Of a DNA stretch of 64,000 nucleotides, positions 1-13,338 are shown one piece after another. The stretch comes from Tetradesmus obliquus. Its lineage: Eukaryota > Chlorophyta > Chlorophyceae > Sphaeropleales > Scenedesmaceae. The stretch spans positions 2,471,501 to 2,535,500 of the forward strand of contig CP126204.1 in NCBI GenBank assembly GCA_030272155.1, written 5' to 3'. The notes below the pieces were generated by a model that worked only from the letters and a program-made list of their open reading frames with translations, was not told the DNA's origin and searched no databases. The position numbers were made by a program, and so were the translations under genes. How positions within the stretch are numbered: the stretch's first letter is position 1; every line of letters starts with the position of its first letter.

Positions 1-34
1 CTGTTTTACAGCTTGAGCATGATGCTGATCGCAC

Positions 35-96
35 CTCCATGAGGCAGAAGAAGGCCTCGTTGATCATGGGGATGAGCACGCGGTTCACCAGGAAGC

Positions 97-157
<61 letters not shown>

Positions 158-1119
158 AGACGAGCAGCACAGCAACGTGCATGTCAGAGTGCTGAATTGT
201 CACCATATGCAATACTTCAACATGTCGCGTCAAGAACGCGTCACTTGACACAGACGCACCGACCTGGCCTGGCTGGTGGCCATATCCTTGCCTAGGACTT
301 CTGCCAGGCCCTTGCATGCCTCAACATGGGCACTCACTACTCAAGTAAGCCCATGTAACATAACACATTGAACTCTGAATTTGTAATAACATATGCTGTG
401 ACAGACGCACCAGCCTGTCCTGGCTGGTGGCCACGTCCTTGCCTAGGGACGCTGCCAGGCCCCTTGCATGCCTCAAAACTGGGCACTCACCGTTCACCAT
501 CAGCCGATATAACACACTACCACGATACGACAAATGAATGTAACATGTTATAACAAATGTTAAAACGTACGCACCGGCCTGTCCTGGCTGGTGGCCACGT
601 CCTTGCCCAGGAACTCTGCCAGGCCCTTGCAGGGTCAACGTGGGCACTCACCGCTCACCAAAGCCCATGTGACCCAACACACTTTACGACACATGAAAGT
701 GACATATCAAAACCTATGTTTTAACATACGCACCGGCCTGTCCTGGCTGGTGGCCACGTCCTTGCCCAGGAACTCTGCCAGGCCCTTGCAGGCCTCGAAG
801 GTCTGCCCGCTGGTGTGCTGGCCACGTGCCAGCTCCACCAGCTTCATCAGCGGCACAGGATTCATGAAGTGCATGCCGATCTGCAGTGGTGATAAATGTG
901 ACAAGAATGACAAGGCTGGCAAAAGTGACAAGAGTATGTTGTTCGACATGTGGCCGTGCCAGCTCCACCAGCTTCATCAGCGGCACAGGGTTCATGAAGT
1001 GCATGCCAATCTGCAGCAGCAACAAAAGTGGCGAAGAAAGTGACGAGAATGAGAAGAATAACATATACATAATTGAAGACAAGAGAAGGGTAGCGCCGCC
1101 AGGTCAACCAGCGTCATCA

Positions 1120-1151
<32 letters not shown>

Positions 1152-1512
1152 TGTCATGTTACAAGGGTGAGGTACAAGGGTGACAAAACAGTGACAAGAG
1201 TGAGAAGAGTGACAGGAGAGGGGCGGCAGTGCCAGCTCCAACAGCTTCATCAGCAAAACAGGGTTCATGAAGTGCATGCCGATCTGCAGCAGTCACAGTG
1301 GCACCAGCAGAGTGGCAGTTGCTGCAACTTTGATTTCAGTGACAGCAGCAGGGCTGCAAAAATAACCGGGTTGCAAACTACGATTGACCATCACACCATG
1401 CTGACGCACGATGCGTATGCCAGCTGCCGCGGGTCGTGCTGCTAGCAGCTTCTTACTTCGCACTCCAAAAGGGACAAAGAGGCCAAGATGCGCCAACCTC
1501 TGACTTCCCTGC

Positions 1513-1565
<53 letters not shown>

Positions 1566-3043
1566 ACCACTCTATGCGGCTTGCTGGTTGCTGCTCCCAG
1601 CTTGGTGATGCTTATGGATGAGGTGTTGGAGGCCAGGATGGTGTGCACCGACGTCACCTGCAGCACAGCAGCACAGATGTGCAGGCATGTGGAGGCAAGC
1701 CTATGTATTTGGCAGCACAATAAGAGGCCAGGATGGTGTGCACCGAAGTGACCTGCAGCACAGCAGCAAAAATGTGCAGGCATGTGGATGCAAGCCTATG
1801 TATTTGGCAGCACAATAAGAGGCCAGGATGGTGTGCACCGACGTCGCCTGCAGCACAGCAGCAACAATGTGCAGGCATGTGGAGGCAAGCCTATGTATTT
1901 GGCAGCACAATCGAGGCCAGGATGGTGTGCACCGACGTGACCTGCAGCACAGCAGCAAAGACGTGCAGGCACACGCGCTTGGCAAAAAATGAGTTGAAGA
2001 TGTGTCGAAGCAAGCAGCAAGCGGGTGCAGGAGAAGGGAGGCCAGGATGGTGTGCACCGACGTGACCTGCAGCACAGCAGCAGCACCGCTTCAATAGATG
2101 CCACAATAGAGGCCAGGATGGTGTGCACCGACGTCACCTGCAGCACAGCAGCAGCACCGCTTCAAATCATTTGCAGGCGTGTGGCATACGGCGAAGATGT
2201 GTCGAAAGGCAGCAAGTGGGTGACGTGACCTGCAGCACAGCAGCAAAGATGTGCAGGCATGCGGCATATGTTGAAGATGTGTCAAAGATATGTCAAAGAC
2301 GGCAGCAAATGGGTTCAGGAGCAGGCAGTGCAGGACCATGGGCTGGGTGCAGTGTACTGGCTATGCGCTCAGTCTGCTTGCGTGCTGGCAAACAGGCCAG
2401 CCCGCAAGCAGACTGAGCGCATATCTAGCAGTCTTGCACGTGCAACGCGTAGCTGCTGCCAGCAGCTGTGCTCGAGTTGCACTGCAGCTGCAACTAGGGT
2501 TTCATGGCATGCACTGCAGCTGCAACTAGGGTTTCATGGCATGCACTGCAGCCCCCCTGGCGATGCGTGCAATGGCTTTGCAGCAGCAGCTGCAGGGTTG
2601 TAACGGATGCACTGCTGAGCTGTTTCACTCCTGCAAGCATATGGTGCTCAGCATCTGTTACTTTACAAGCTCTGCAGGCTGCCAGCCTGCCCTAGCGATG
2701 GATGTTGTTGCAGTCAACTGCCTGTTACACCACGTGCTGTGTATCCCATCCATGCTATGCATGGCCACATAGCAGTGCTAACGTATGCACCAAAATGCAT
2801 GACATAATCTCGGCTGTAGTCTCTGCTGCTTGCCTAGCTGCTGCGCACCTTGTCTAGTGTTTGGAAGATGTTGCGCTTGATGGCTTCATCCTCAACCACT
2901 GCCTCAATCACAAAGTCCGCATGGCGCAGGCCCTGCATGCGTACAGATAAGACATATACATATTCAAACAGTTGCAAGGATGATACACTACATGCCAGGG
3001 CTGTGCTGAGGGCAGTTTGCATGGCAGTTACAACTTCATGGGC

Positions 3044-3076
<33 letters not shown>

Positions 3077-3363
3077 CGCTGCTGCTGCTGACTGTGCTGC
3101 CAGCTCACTTCCAGCGAGGTCTCGGTGCGGATGCGCCCCAGAGCCTCGTCTGCTGTTTCTTTGCTGAGGGAGCCTTTCTGCGTGAGCCGCTGCAGCGATT
3201 TACGGATGGACTGCATGCTCCTGTCCAGCAGGTCTGCAGACCGGTCATTGATGAGCACGTCGAGGCCCTTGGTAGCGCAGATCTGAGCTATTCCGGATCC
3301 CATTTGACCAGCGCCTACAACCCCGATTACTTGCGGGAGGTGGCCGTATAGCATGCTGGCCAT
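35..3363 (-). CDS. 3-hydroxybutyryl-CoA dehydrogenase, 5' five exons (3' end outside window)
   Basis: NAD-dependent oxidation of 3-hydroxyacyl-CoA in fatty-acid beta-oxidation or butyrate metabolism. Exons on the minus strand: 3363-3109, 2932-2849, 1657-1568, 880-734, 97-35, all phase 0, giving 213 residues before the window ends. Exon 1 holds the Rossmann motif GAGQMGSGIA. Exon 2 holds DFVIEAVVED, exon 3 ILASNTSSISITKL, exon 4 IGMHFMNPVPLMKLVE and exon 5 GFLVNRVLIPMINEAF, in family order with canonical GTGAGC/GTGCGY donors. The C-terminal dimerisation part lies beyond position 1. The start at 3363 is the first ATG before the Rossmann strand. An open frame continues upstream to 3436 through an Arg/Ala/Ser-rich stretch, so an upstream targeting exon is possible. 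Introns 2, 3 and 4 are filled with partial copies of exons 3 and 4. The family is clear; short-chain substrate preference is inferred from similarity to PaaH/Hbd. Confidence 0.9.
250..635 (-). repeat. Three partial copies of exon 4 3' edge plus donor
   Basis: Copies near 568-632, 406-470 and 258-320 repeat the last ~55 nt of the dehydrogenase exon 4 (GLAEFLGKDVATSQDRP) with its GTGCGT-type donor. They are separated by diverged spacer. All lie downstream, in the sense of transcription, of the complete exon at 880-734, inside intron 4. Confidence 0.85.
945..1290 (-). repeat. Three partial copies of exon 4 5' edge plus acceptor
   Basis: Copies near 954-1014, 1098-1153 and 1228-1288 repeat the acceptor and first ~55 nt of exon 4 (IGMHFMNPVPLMKLVELA). 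They lie upstream of the complete exon, inside intron 3. The copies are diverged, and the spacers contain GTGACAAGAGTGA-like micro-repeats. Confidence 0.85.
1508..1563 (+). repeat. (CTG)n tract immediately after the exon 3 donor
   Basis: Uninterrupted CTG triplets on the plus strand; in the sense of the dehydrogenase gene this is (AGC)n directly following the GTGAGC donor of exon 3. Confidence 0.95.
1618..2245 (-). repeat. Tandem array of exon 3 5'-edge/acceptor units
   Basis: A unit of about 94-97 bp contains ~30 nt of exon 3 start (VTSVHTILA), its CTGCAG acceptor and preceding intron. Copies carrying the exon edge begin near 1722, 1820, 1914, 2039 and 2111, with a fragment near 2223, in addition to the genuine edge at 1657. 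All lie upstream of the complete exon 3. Confidence 0.88.
2362..2423. repeat. Inverted repeat, 27-bp arms, 8-nt loop
   Basis: Arms 2362-2388 and 2397-2423 are reverse complements with a single mismatch, in intron 2 of the dehydrogenase gene. The transcript would form a long hairpin. Confidence 0.93.
2479..2553. repeat. 32-bp tandem repeat, about 2.3 copies
   Basis: Two identical 32-bp units (2479-2510, 2511-2542) containing TTTCATGGCATGCACTGCAG, followed by a partial third, in intron 2 of the dehydrogenase gene. Confidence 0.9.
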
Positions 3364-5103
3364 TATGGACAGCTCAGTCCGACACCTGCAGCTGGACTTA
3401 GCAGCACGAGCTAAAGCGATGAAAAATTTAACTTAAAGTCATGCGAAGACACAAACGACTGCTGTTCACCCGCGATCAATCGAATAAATGCAAGCAGGCA
3501 TGAAATGCACACCAGCAAGTTCAAATGACGAGGTACATCAGCACCATGGGGTGAGTGAACAAGAGACAAGCAGCAAACAATGCATGCACTGCACTTAACT
3601 GTATGCAAACAAGTCAAAAGCGCCGCGGTCAGCTTTCTTGGAGCAGTGAACTCAAACCGGCCATGTGTTATCGAAGGGGTGTCACCCTCCGATGACAAGG
3701 GTAGACAGGGTGTGGGACCCTCGATGCCACTGACAGTGCGCCCTAGTGCAGCCCCCTTAGACTTTTTATTTTAATTTTCAGCAAAGCGGCCTCTGAGGCG
3801 ATACAAAGTGTTTTGTGATAATAATCAAGTCATTCGGAGCTTTCAAGGTGCTGCAGACCCCAGGCACCCAAGTTGAGGGCCAAAGTTACCAGTTTCACGC
3901 TATGGATGGTGATTCGAGGTGGTTTCTGCACAAATAGCAAAACATCTATATTTCATTGTTTTCTGGTCAAACCTCAGCGCGTGTCCAGTCCAGTGCTCAA
4001 CATTGTTGCTCTTCCCAGCTTGGATGGAGGCCACTGCAGGACATCTGAGCTGAAAACAGAAATCCAATTCAACCGATGTAAAAGTGATTTTCATGTGCGG
4101 TTTTGCCTTGTCGTCGAGCTCTGGCTGACAGATCGATTTCAACTTTCTTCTACGTCAATCACAGAACGCTGATCATCATCGATAATAATGGAGGCCCATG
4201 TTCTTACTACGTTCAAGCAGCACAAAGACAAACGGCTTCGTTAAACGTGACTTGATATTTCGACTTTGCCCGTAGCCCAACGTCAGGGTCTGAAATCATC
4301 TCTTGATACGTTAAATGTTGTATATTTACCAGTCAAGCAGCAATTTTGGCTTTGGTGGCCAGCGTGAGAAGTGCAAAAAAGACTCGTTGAGACTCGCACC
4401 CCGGGGGTCACTTTCCCCAGTGGGCATCGAGGGTCCCAAGGGTGGATGCATCATCGTAAAATTTACTCTTTCGTCTTGACACAGCGACGGGTAGATAGTT
4501 GGGTGGGGCTTGGATGCTGTGCATACAAGACCAAAAGGGACCTAAGGGCTTCTATCAGCAGATAATGGCCTCGATACCAATGAAGTTTCTCAAGTACGCC
4601 TTATAAGACTGTCGGCATGCCTGGACTGGCGCACGTGGAGCACATCACCCCACTGGGGAGCAGCGACACCCATCTGTAGCTGTTGAGGTAAGCTTTGCTT
4701 CGTAACTTTGTTAAATATGCACTTCGGGCTTGTCGTGATGGATGGTTGTGAACAGTGGCGGGATGCCAACATGGAATGTGTGCTGGCGTTCCGACGCTTT
4801 TAGCCTCCGTTGTTCGCATTGATGAAGACATTGGTTACTCTGAGCACGGCAGGTTCAGCTCACTAGCGCGTGGAAGGGACGTCATAATAGCTGAGGAATG
4901 GCACACCTGTGACGCCCACGCCGAGGCCTGTTACTGGCTTCGCCATCTACATGCAACTGTTGCTCATATTCATACTGGGCTTTGTGAGCCTGCTTGTGTG
5001 GTTCGCGGCTGCCTGTATCAACCTTGGTGGCAAGTTGTCCCAAACCTCTGGCAGCATATCCGTGCCGTACGCGTAATGTTCTATCAACTTGTCGTGGCTT
5101 GCA
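3364..5103. other. Intergenic stretch, no supported gene
   Basis: Upstream flank of the minus-strand dehydrogenase and of the uncharacterised exon at 5104. Short ORFs on both strands show no recognisable motif. The AT-richer part around 3760-4360 is the likeliest promoter-proximal DNA, but I see no specific element. Confidence 0.5.
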
Positions 5104-5407
5104 GATCGACTGGCCGGACGTTCCTGGCAGGGCCATGAAGTTGTCGGTTGGTCAGCTGTCCTGGACTGCCAAGTCAAGCAGCAGTTGGGTGCAGCTGACT
5201 GTGGCATACACTGGGAGCTTCAAAACTCAGCAGGCTAAAGAGGATTATAAGGACGCTTTTGGGGAAAACGTAGCAATGTTAGCAAACCGGCTGGCCGTGC
5301 CATTTGCCAGCAATCTACTGGCTAGAGTTGATGGCTGCATCGCCGGCAAAAGGCGGCCAGCAGAGCAGAGCAGTGCCACGGGCATTGCATGGTTGCTGCT
5401 TACATAG
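5104..5407 (+). CDS. Uncharacterised exon, possible small secreted/extracellular-matrix-type protein
   Basis: A CTTGCAG acceptor at 5097-5103 precedes an open exon ending with a stop at 5405-5407. Its ~100 codons have protein-like composition: VGQLSWTAKSSSSWVQLTV, then FKTQQAKEDYKDAFGENVAM and LANRLAVPFASNLLARVDGC. The pattern 'F...A...LAVP.S.L....V.G' resembles small alpha/beta modules of algal extracellular proteins. That is a shape resemblance only; I do not recognise a family. Upstream exons could not be joined with confidence; the open stretch 4755-5100 (RIDEDIGYSEHGRF) may contribute one. Confidence 0.35.
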
Positions 5408-7612
5408 AGGCTTGTGGGCAATGGCAGAACTTGCAGGAAACAGCCCGCAGCCCTTTGACTGCGCCAGATTACGCGGCACGGCAAGCCTTGCGGCAGGGCG
5501 TGCACTGCACCTCCTGAGGAGCAGCACAGCCTGCGGCAGTGATACGGCTGGCTTCTGGTGTGCAGCACCAGCTGGGGTGCGTGTGTCATAGCGTTGTTGT
5601 AAAGGGGTAGTTTTCTTTGTATTTTGCTGTGGTGTGTGTGGTGGCTGGTGCAGCTGGTGTGCCGTACAGCTGCTCATTGAGCAGAGGCTGACAGCGCACA
5701 GCCAGCAGGCGCATCAGCAGCAGCTTGCTAGCCGTGGGGGCATGTGAGTTTACCTTGCTGCTGGCTGGCTTTGCTGTCTTCTGTGTGCAGCTGCCTACAG
5801 TCGGTTCATACGCCAGTCAGGTGTGGGCTGTGCCGTACCCGCTCACAAGCAAGTGAGCAGGGTTGCGAACCTGCGCGTGCTGTTGTTTTGGCATACAACT
5901 TGATTTCAGGAGCCCAGACACTGCTTCCCTTGTGTGGCAAGACACAAATGGCCAGAGCTTGTGTTTCCTACATCATGTACTGCTGCGCAATCAGGTGTTG
6001 CTCTGATACTATCTGCAGAAATTTGTTCGATTGATCTGTGCCTGGCAGTCTTGCTGCGCCTGCTGATGCTGGCTGCTGCGGCGGTCTACATTGTGCGGCA
6101 TAACACAGCGCACTGCTGTGCTGCTTTCACAGCTGATCAGCCAGCTGTGCTTTGGTTTGTGGCTTCACTTCTTCCTCAACGCACGCCTGGTCAACGTAAT
6201 AGAACACCAACAGCATGAGCACTACACTGATTGATGTACGCGGACCTTCGGCATGTGCTTTGGTGGGCTGCCTGTTGATCCACAACAGCCGCAGCTGCGG
6301 ACACATGCATCCTGTTTGTTTAATTTGTCACTGTCACCGCAAGCACAGCTTGCAGGAGCAGTGCCTGCTGTGCTGCTGCTCTGAAAGCGTGCATGCGAAC
6401 TCTTGTGTTCGCTGTCGTGGTTCTTTGCCTGAGCTTGTACTGTGATGTGACTCATGCTACTGCTTGCGTTGAAGGTGTGGGCAGGCTGCTGCGGTCTGCT
6501 GCAGCACAGGAGGTGCCATGCAGCTATTTTGTCGGCTGCTTTTGGCAGCTGTAGCACCTGCGCACGAGCGTGGGCAGTCAGTATGCAGCGCTTGCAAGCT
6601 GTGCGTGCTGCCTAACAAGCATTGTCAATGTGGCCGACAAAGGCGCTACCACAAACCTCTAGCGGTTGAGCTTGGCGGTGTGTCTGATCCGATGTCAGGG
6701 GCTTGATTTTACGAGTTGAGCAGTTGTGGGCTCGATACCAGGAGCTCGCGCAACATGCTGCTGCACGCCTGTCACCGGGTGTGTTGTGCATGTAGTCGCT
6801 TTGTTGGATCATGGGTTTGACCAGGTTTGACCAGGGAGATGTGGCGTGTTTGTTTGCATCCAGTTTGCGGCTTGTGTGTAGCTGGAGCTAGCGCTTGTGC
6901 GTGGCTGAAGCAGTGTCTGTGTGCATCTGCATGGCTTCACGGGTAGGCTGTGTGGTCTGCGCCTTGTTTGTTACTGCACTGATGTTAGCATTGCTCAGCC
7001 GGGGAGTGTTGCGTTGAATGCAAAGGCGCACGTGCTGCTGCCTTGCAACACATGTGCCTGGTATACGCCTGGTGTGGTTGCTCTGATGGACAAAAGGCAG
7101 CGTACAGCAGCGCAGTGCACGCATGCACATAACCATTTTGCTGCTGCAGCTGCTGTTGCTGAGATCATGCATCGCTGGTACTCACACATGCGCTGTACTG
7201 CTACTGCTGTTTGCTGCTCGTGTGCTTCGGAACGCACACAGAGGGTCAGTCAGGCCTGGCGCCAGAGGGCTCCTGCAAGCTGTGCTGGATTGTACGCTGC
7301 TGTTGCACAGATGCTTGTGCAGCTTGGTTCAGTTGTCAGCTCAGCAGTGCAGCCTCTGTCCTGTCAGTCCTCTGTTGGTGTGCGCTGCAGCTGCAGCTGC
7401 TGGCACGCAGAATTTGGATCGCGCTGAGAGTGCACAGGCTAGCCATGTTTCATTCTGACCGAGAGGTTCAACGCATGTGTTGATGGCTGCAGTTCTTTTG
7501 AGCGCTGAGCAGTTGCTGCTAGGCGGGATGCGCACTGCCACAATTTGCAGCTGAATCAGCAGCTGCAGCACTTGCTGTCCAGGGACTTGCTGTGCGCGAT
7601 CTAGAACAGAAT

Positions 7613-7812
7613 GCATGCCCTTTATGTTGTGTAGTGCCTCGTTTCCGGCGCCCCTGCTGTGCTGTTCCTTTGCCATGAGCTGCGCTGACATGCTTGGCGC
7701 ATGAGCGCTGCAGATTGCATGCCCTTCATGTTGTGTAGTGCCTCACTACAGGCGCCCTTTCTGTGCTGTCCCTTGCCGTCAGCTGTGCTGACATGCTTGG
7801 GGCATGCGCCAA
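7613..7812. repeat. Tandem duplication, about 104-bp unit, two copies
   Basis: Copies begin at 7613 and 7717 with GCATGCCCTTYATGTTGTGT and end in TGACATGCTTGGSGCATG. They are diverged at scattered positions. Confidence 0.85.
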
Positions 7813-9343
7813 ACAAAAAGCCGCATGTTCGTGCTTGCCACAATGCATGGTAGTAGTACTCGTCTGCATCTCTGCTACGGCACAACACAGGCGGCAGTGC
7901 ATCCGTTCAGGTGCTCACCTGGAGGTGTGTGGCCCTGGCTTGCACTGCCAGGCAATAGCAGGCAGCAGATAGACCCAGTGCTGCTGCAGGTGCTGCTGCA
8001 CCTGTAGTGCACGGCCCTGCTGCTGCTGCTGCTGCTGCTGCCCATGCCTGGTGCTGAAGTCAGGCCTCTTTCAAAACCTGAGGTGTGGGTTTAGTCCTCT
8101 AAGGGTCAGGGTGTTTTCCAGCCTAGCGCCACTTTGCCTGGTGGGGGTGATATCAGCTGCACAAGGATTACTGTACTCTGCACGCGGTGCTGCTGTCTGC
8201 CCCGGCTGCAGGGCAGCGTGCGAGTTGGCCGCCAAACCATGTGGGGGTTGCAGCATCATCTTACAACACGTCGAGTCCGCTGGCAGGTGCCTGCACACCT
8301 GCCAGGCGCAGATTGCAATGTGGTGCATGTGCAGTGGCCCTCCTGCGCTTTAGCAGGGGTTGGTGCTTGAAGATGAGATGCTTGGCGTGTGCTTTAGGCA
8401 TCGGCCATTTGGCGAGTGTGCACAAGTGTACCCATGCCTGTGGCTGCTTTCCCACACAGCCAGCCTGCCAAGCAAGCTGTTGCAGTCAGCAGAGGCAGTG
8501 CACCGCCACACTTTCAGGTGTAGTGTGCAAGCCCTAGCTGCACTGCGCAGCGCTCTCCTTGCATCAGCTGTGTCACTGGCACTTGTGCCGCGCCTCAGCA
8601 TGTGCAGCTGTGTGTGTTGCGTGTGTGCGCTGCTTGAGCGCGTGTCGCCAAGCAGCTGCTTGTGCAAATCTACAGCTACACACACACATATGTTTGATGC
8701 ATTCAGTGCTGCACAACTCATGCTGCTGGGGCCGTGTGCGTCTGCCTTGATGTGTGGGTGCTTGTCAGGCCTGGCGCTTCTGTGTTTGATGCTGCCGGGA
8801 ATTGTGGGTCGTGTGCTGATGGTCGTACGGGCGTGGCGCGAAAGCTGGAACTTTTTAGCGTCCGGGGCTTGTTGTGGCATGTGGCAACTGCACAACATTT
8901 CCTGCTGCAGCTGTTCCCATGTTATAACACATTTCAAAAAATGGTGATGACAGCTGCAGCTGACGCAGCCTGCAAAAGAAAGGAGATGCATGGACTTTCA
9001 AAAAGTGCCATGCGTCTGATTGTTCTGCAGCGGCAAAAGCATGGCAAGCGCCGCTGCAGAGAGCCCGAGGGTGTGCTGCTGCGCCCCGCAGAGTAAGCCT
9101 TGCCTGTGGCCACGACTGCAATGCACTATGTGTGCTCTGTAGTGTCTGTTTCTGATGGCGGCATCTGCTGCCATGCTGCTGCATGGCTAGCTGGAAGCTC
9201 TAGGCCATTGCCTAGCAGCCAGCAGCCACGCAGCACTACATATGTGTGCCGTTTGATCAGCAGCTGTTGACTCGCAACAGCTGGCTGCGACATTGCTGCA
9301 ATGCAAGTGTGAGGCGAGTATTGCGCCTGCTTGCGCATTCTCA

Positions 9344-9460
9344 CGATACTTAGACTACATCACACATTGGTTTTAGTGACACGCTGTCAGGAATTTGCAC
9401 GATATTAGACTACAACACACATTGGTCTGACTGATACGCTGTCAGGGATTTGCATGCTGT
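9344..9460. repeat. Tandem duplication, about 55-bp unit, two copies
   Basis: TTAGACTACAWCACACATTGG and ACGCTGTCAGGRATTTGCA recur 55 bp apart. Confidence 0.85.
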
Positions 9461-10023
9461 GCGGACCGGTTGATATCTGGCAGTTTTCTGATAGAGATAC
9501 ACCAATCAGCAGCAGGTGCAGCACATGCCACAGCAGGCTGTGTTCAACATAATCTGTTGAGACAACTATGCCAGGCAGGCGTGTTGTGCTGTGCCCACAG
9601 GTGCTGTGCTGTGCACATTGAAGTGGCGGCATGCTGGTGCTGAACACGATAAACAGCGCTAGCTCCTGGGCACTCTCGATGTGGTTCTGTATGGTGATGG
9701 TTCAGTTTTGTGATGGTTCAGTTTCAAGCACTCCTGAAAGCAAAGAGGTTCTGTCCTTGTTGCAGCGCGTGTAATCAGAGACAGCTGCGATACATGCAAC
9801 CATTGGCTTTCGTGTGTGAGGCATGACCGCTGCGGCGGCGGCGGCCGCTGGCTTGGTTGCTGGAAAAGCTTTTACGTGCAGTGTTTCTGGCCGGGTGTGC
9901 CTGGCCCTATACCAAGTCGACCATACTGATTTTGGCTGTGGTAGTAAGGCAAAGTGAAGGTGGTGGTGAAGTGTGTGTGCTGTTTCAAACGTTTTGATCT
10001 CAGCCGTACATCTCGCTCCTGGC

Positions 10024-10173
<150 letters not shown>

Positions 10174-11527
10174 AGTATGTGGCTGTCTGGCGTACGTATC
10201 TCGTGTTGTCATTGTTGCACCTGTGCCATGCATTGGCTGTTGCGCCTGCAATTTGAATCAGCAGAGCAGCTCATTGCAGGTAGTTGATACTATGTCATGC
10301 GTCCTCATGCATGGTCAGAGACTTGTTCAAATCATCTCACTAATAAGACCACAACGTTTGCTACTAACAATGCATGTATTGCGTGATCTTCCAAACGGTT
10401 GAGCTATGGGCCTCTCCGGCTGCATGTACACCAAAAGCATGTGCTGTTTGATGCAGTCACCTTTTGTGGCGTATGCAGCGCGGTTCGTCAGGCAGTGCGT
10501 TTCCACACGAGGGCGTTTGATGTGTGGGCGTGCGTGTGTGGGCGTACGGTATGGTTGTTACTGTCCCTGGGGGTTCAAAGCGGTGCTGTTTGAGCAGCAA
10601 CAGTTGGTTGTTGTTTCATATGCCTGCAAGTGGGGGCTGTGTGATGAGCCAGTGCCTCCACTCACCTCATGTGTGGTTTGCAGCACACAAACATGCTACA
10701 GCTGCGTGCACACAGTGCTGCTGCTTCCCACAGTTGCCACGCGCTATCTGAGGGGTGCTTTTCAGGTTCTGAGCTGTTGTGCAGTATGTTTGTGCGTGTG
10801 AGCAACATCATGATGCTGTGCAGTTGAGGGGAGACGTATGAGCACAGAAAGGTGTCAAGGTGTCGGCTGGAGCTCTGCACTGTGTGTGCTGCAACAATGC
10901 ATGTTCCAACCGCAAAGGTTGTGTGATCCAGGGGGTGCCTCCAGAGTTCCGAGTGGCCATGGGTTTCGGGTTTCAGGCACTGCTGCTTCACGTGGTACTG
11001 CTTCTACTGGTGTAATGAGTTGCAGGTGCACACACTTTGCTGGTGCTGACGCGTCAGGGCGTGTGCGCGGTCACTACGCAGTGCAATGCGCAGGGGGGCG
11101 CTGCTATTGCGCCCTGCGCTGCTGTGCTGCACGTACATCTTGGACGCAAGGTGGTTTGAAGGGGGATTGTCAATTGTAACTTACTACGGAGCTGCAGTAC
11201 GTACTGCATGTATACATGCCTCAACCCTCCAGGTTGATTCGTATCGAGATGCATTGATCCACGCATGCTGCAATCTTGCCTAGTACGTAGGACATTGCTC
11301 TCTTGTGCTTGTCGTAGGCCTAAGCCAAAACCACCACACACGCCGCCCCTCCCAGTCATGACACCACACGATACATCAGGAGGCTTGGGCGGGGGGCTGC
11401 TGGTCCAGCATTGCTTGAGGGTGCGCAGCTATGCATTTACCACAGTCCTTTGAGATCCTGGAGCAGTACATACTCGTCCTGTTACAACAAGCTTCCAACA
11501 TAACAGCAGCTGCAGTGCAGGCAGGCC

Positions 11528-13285
11528 TCACCACGGCACAGAGCTCACATCCCTAGCAGCAGCTGCTGCTGCCGCCGCCGCCGCTGCTGCTGGCCCTCGC
11601 ACGTGCGCTGCAGCACTGGCACCCCCCGCGGCATCCCCACCACCAGCAGCAGCACCACGCCCATTTGCATGCCCCCTGCCCTCTGCCCCTGCTGCGCCTG
11701 CTGCTGCCGCCCTCGCAGCTGTCTCCGCCTCTACTGCTGCAGCAGCATGCTTGCTGTACCACGCCGCGTACTGCGGGTGCAGCTGCTGCATCTTTTCCTC
11801 ACTCCAAGCCATGATGGTAGACATGCTGAGGCAGCAGGTGCCGCCATGCCTGTCTTGCTTCTCCTGCAAGCCCTGCTGCGCCAGGAACACCAGCCGCATC
11901 TGGCGCTTCAGGCTGTATGTGAGCAGCACGGCCCGGCCTTTGCTGGGGCAGCGCGCGTATGCCTGCGGCAGCAGCAGCAACAGCATGCAACAGTGACAGG
12001 AAGGCAGGCAGGCCAGGAAAGCCAGATTGCCCAGATTGCAGATGTTGTGGCTGCACGGTACAAACGCTGGCTGGACGAGTAGCTGCTGGCTTGACGCCAT
12101 TGTATCGAACGCAGTGATGGAGCAGCCGTGCCAGCAGCGCCGCACCTCTGCCCACTTGGGATCCTTTTGCACCAGTAGCTCCAGCCGCTGCACCCTAACA
12201 ACCACATCTGTTGCAAAAACATGCACCTGTCACAAACTCGCATGCCTCAAACCATGTCAGCATCGCATCACCTCTGCTTGGGGTGCTGCTGCGCCCCTGC
12301 GCCGTAACGAGTCCATCTGTTGCAACACAAGCAACCACAAAACACCACAAAAAACAATCTCACAATAGCGTCAAGTGGCCGCACCTCTGCCCACTTGGGG
12401 TGCTTTTGTGCCAGCAGCTCCAGGCGCTGCACTTTGACTGCCAGAGTGCCCGGGTCCATGGCCAGCAGCGCAGGAGCGGCTTGCAGGATGAGGCTGCCCT
12501 GCAGGCACAACAAGAAGAGAAGCACGCATTGTCAGTGCTGTTCGCGGTGAAACAAGTGCACAATGCAGTGATGCATTTTGTTCCATGGCCAGCGGCGCAG
12601 GCGCTGCCTGCAGGATGAAGCTGCCCTGCAGGCAAGAAAGAAGGCAAGATGGTTCAGAGTTTGTCAAGACTGCTACAGTGTCACAGACGTACAGCGTGCC
12701 TGGGTTCATGGCCAGCAGCGCAGGCGCTGCTTGCAGGATGAGGCTGCCCTGCAGGCACAACAAGCAGGAGAAGCACATGCAGTCAGTGCTGTTCACTGTT
12801 AATCAACTGCAAGATGCAGTAACGCATTTTGGTCCATCGCCAGCAGCGCAGGGGCCGCTTGCAGGATATGGCTGTCCTGCAAGCAAAACACGAAGAGAAG
12901 CACACATTGCTTATGTGCTTGTCGTAACAGTCACCAAAGTTCGGTCACAAAGTGAGGGGACACTTTTGGGTCCATGGCCAGCAGCACAGGAGCCGCTTGC
13001 AGGATGAGGCTGCCCTGCAGGCACAAATGACAGCAGACCACAGCAGCTGCAGCTGGTGACAGCAGCTGACAGAAGATGGGCAGGCAGTGTCAAAGTTTGG
13101 GGTCCGTGGCCAGCAGCGCAGGAGCTGCTTGCAGGATGAGGCTGCCCTGCAGGCACAAGCATGATCAGCAAACAGAGGATTAGCAGGTAGTGTGAAAATT
13201 GCTTTGGGGTCCACTGCTAGCAGCGCAGGGGCGGCTTGCAGGATGAAGATTGCCTCCATCGCAGGATGAGGGCTCCTTCACGTGA

Positions 13286-13338
<53 letters not shown>

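Noticed and set aside
6-317. Poly-Leu and poly-Gln ORFs at the left edge and elsewhere
   Set aside because: Read through intronic CTG/CAG tracts; the real exon frames are different.
8350-8991. 213- and 195-codon ORFs on opposite strands
   Set aside because: Fully overlapping, no motif, Cys/His-rich composition typical of the local base bias.
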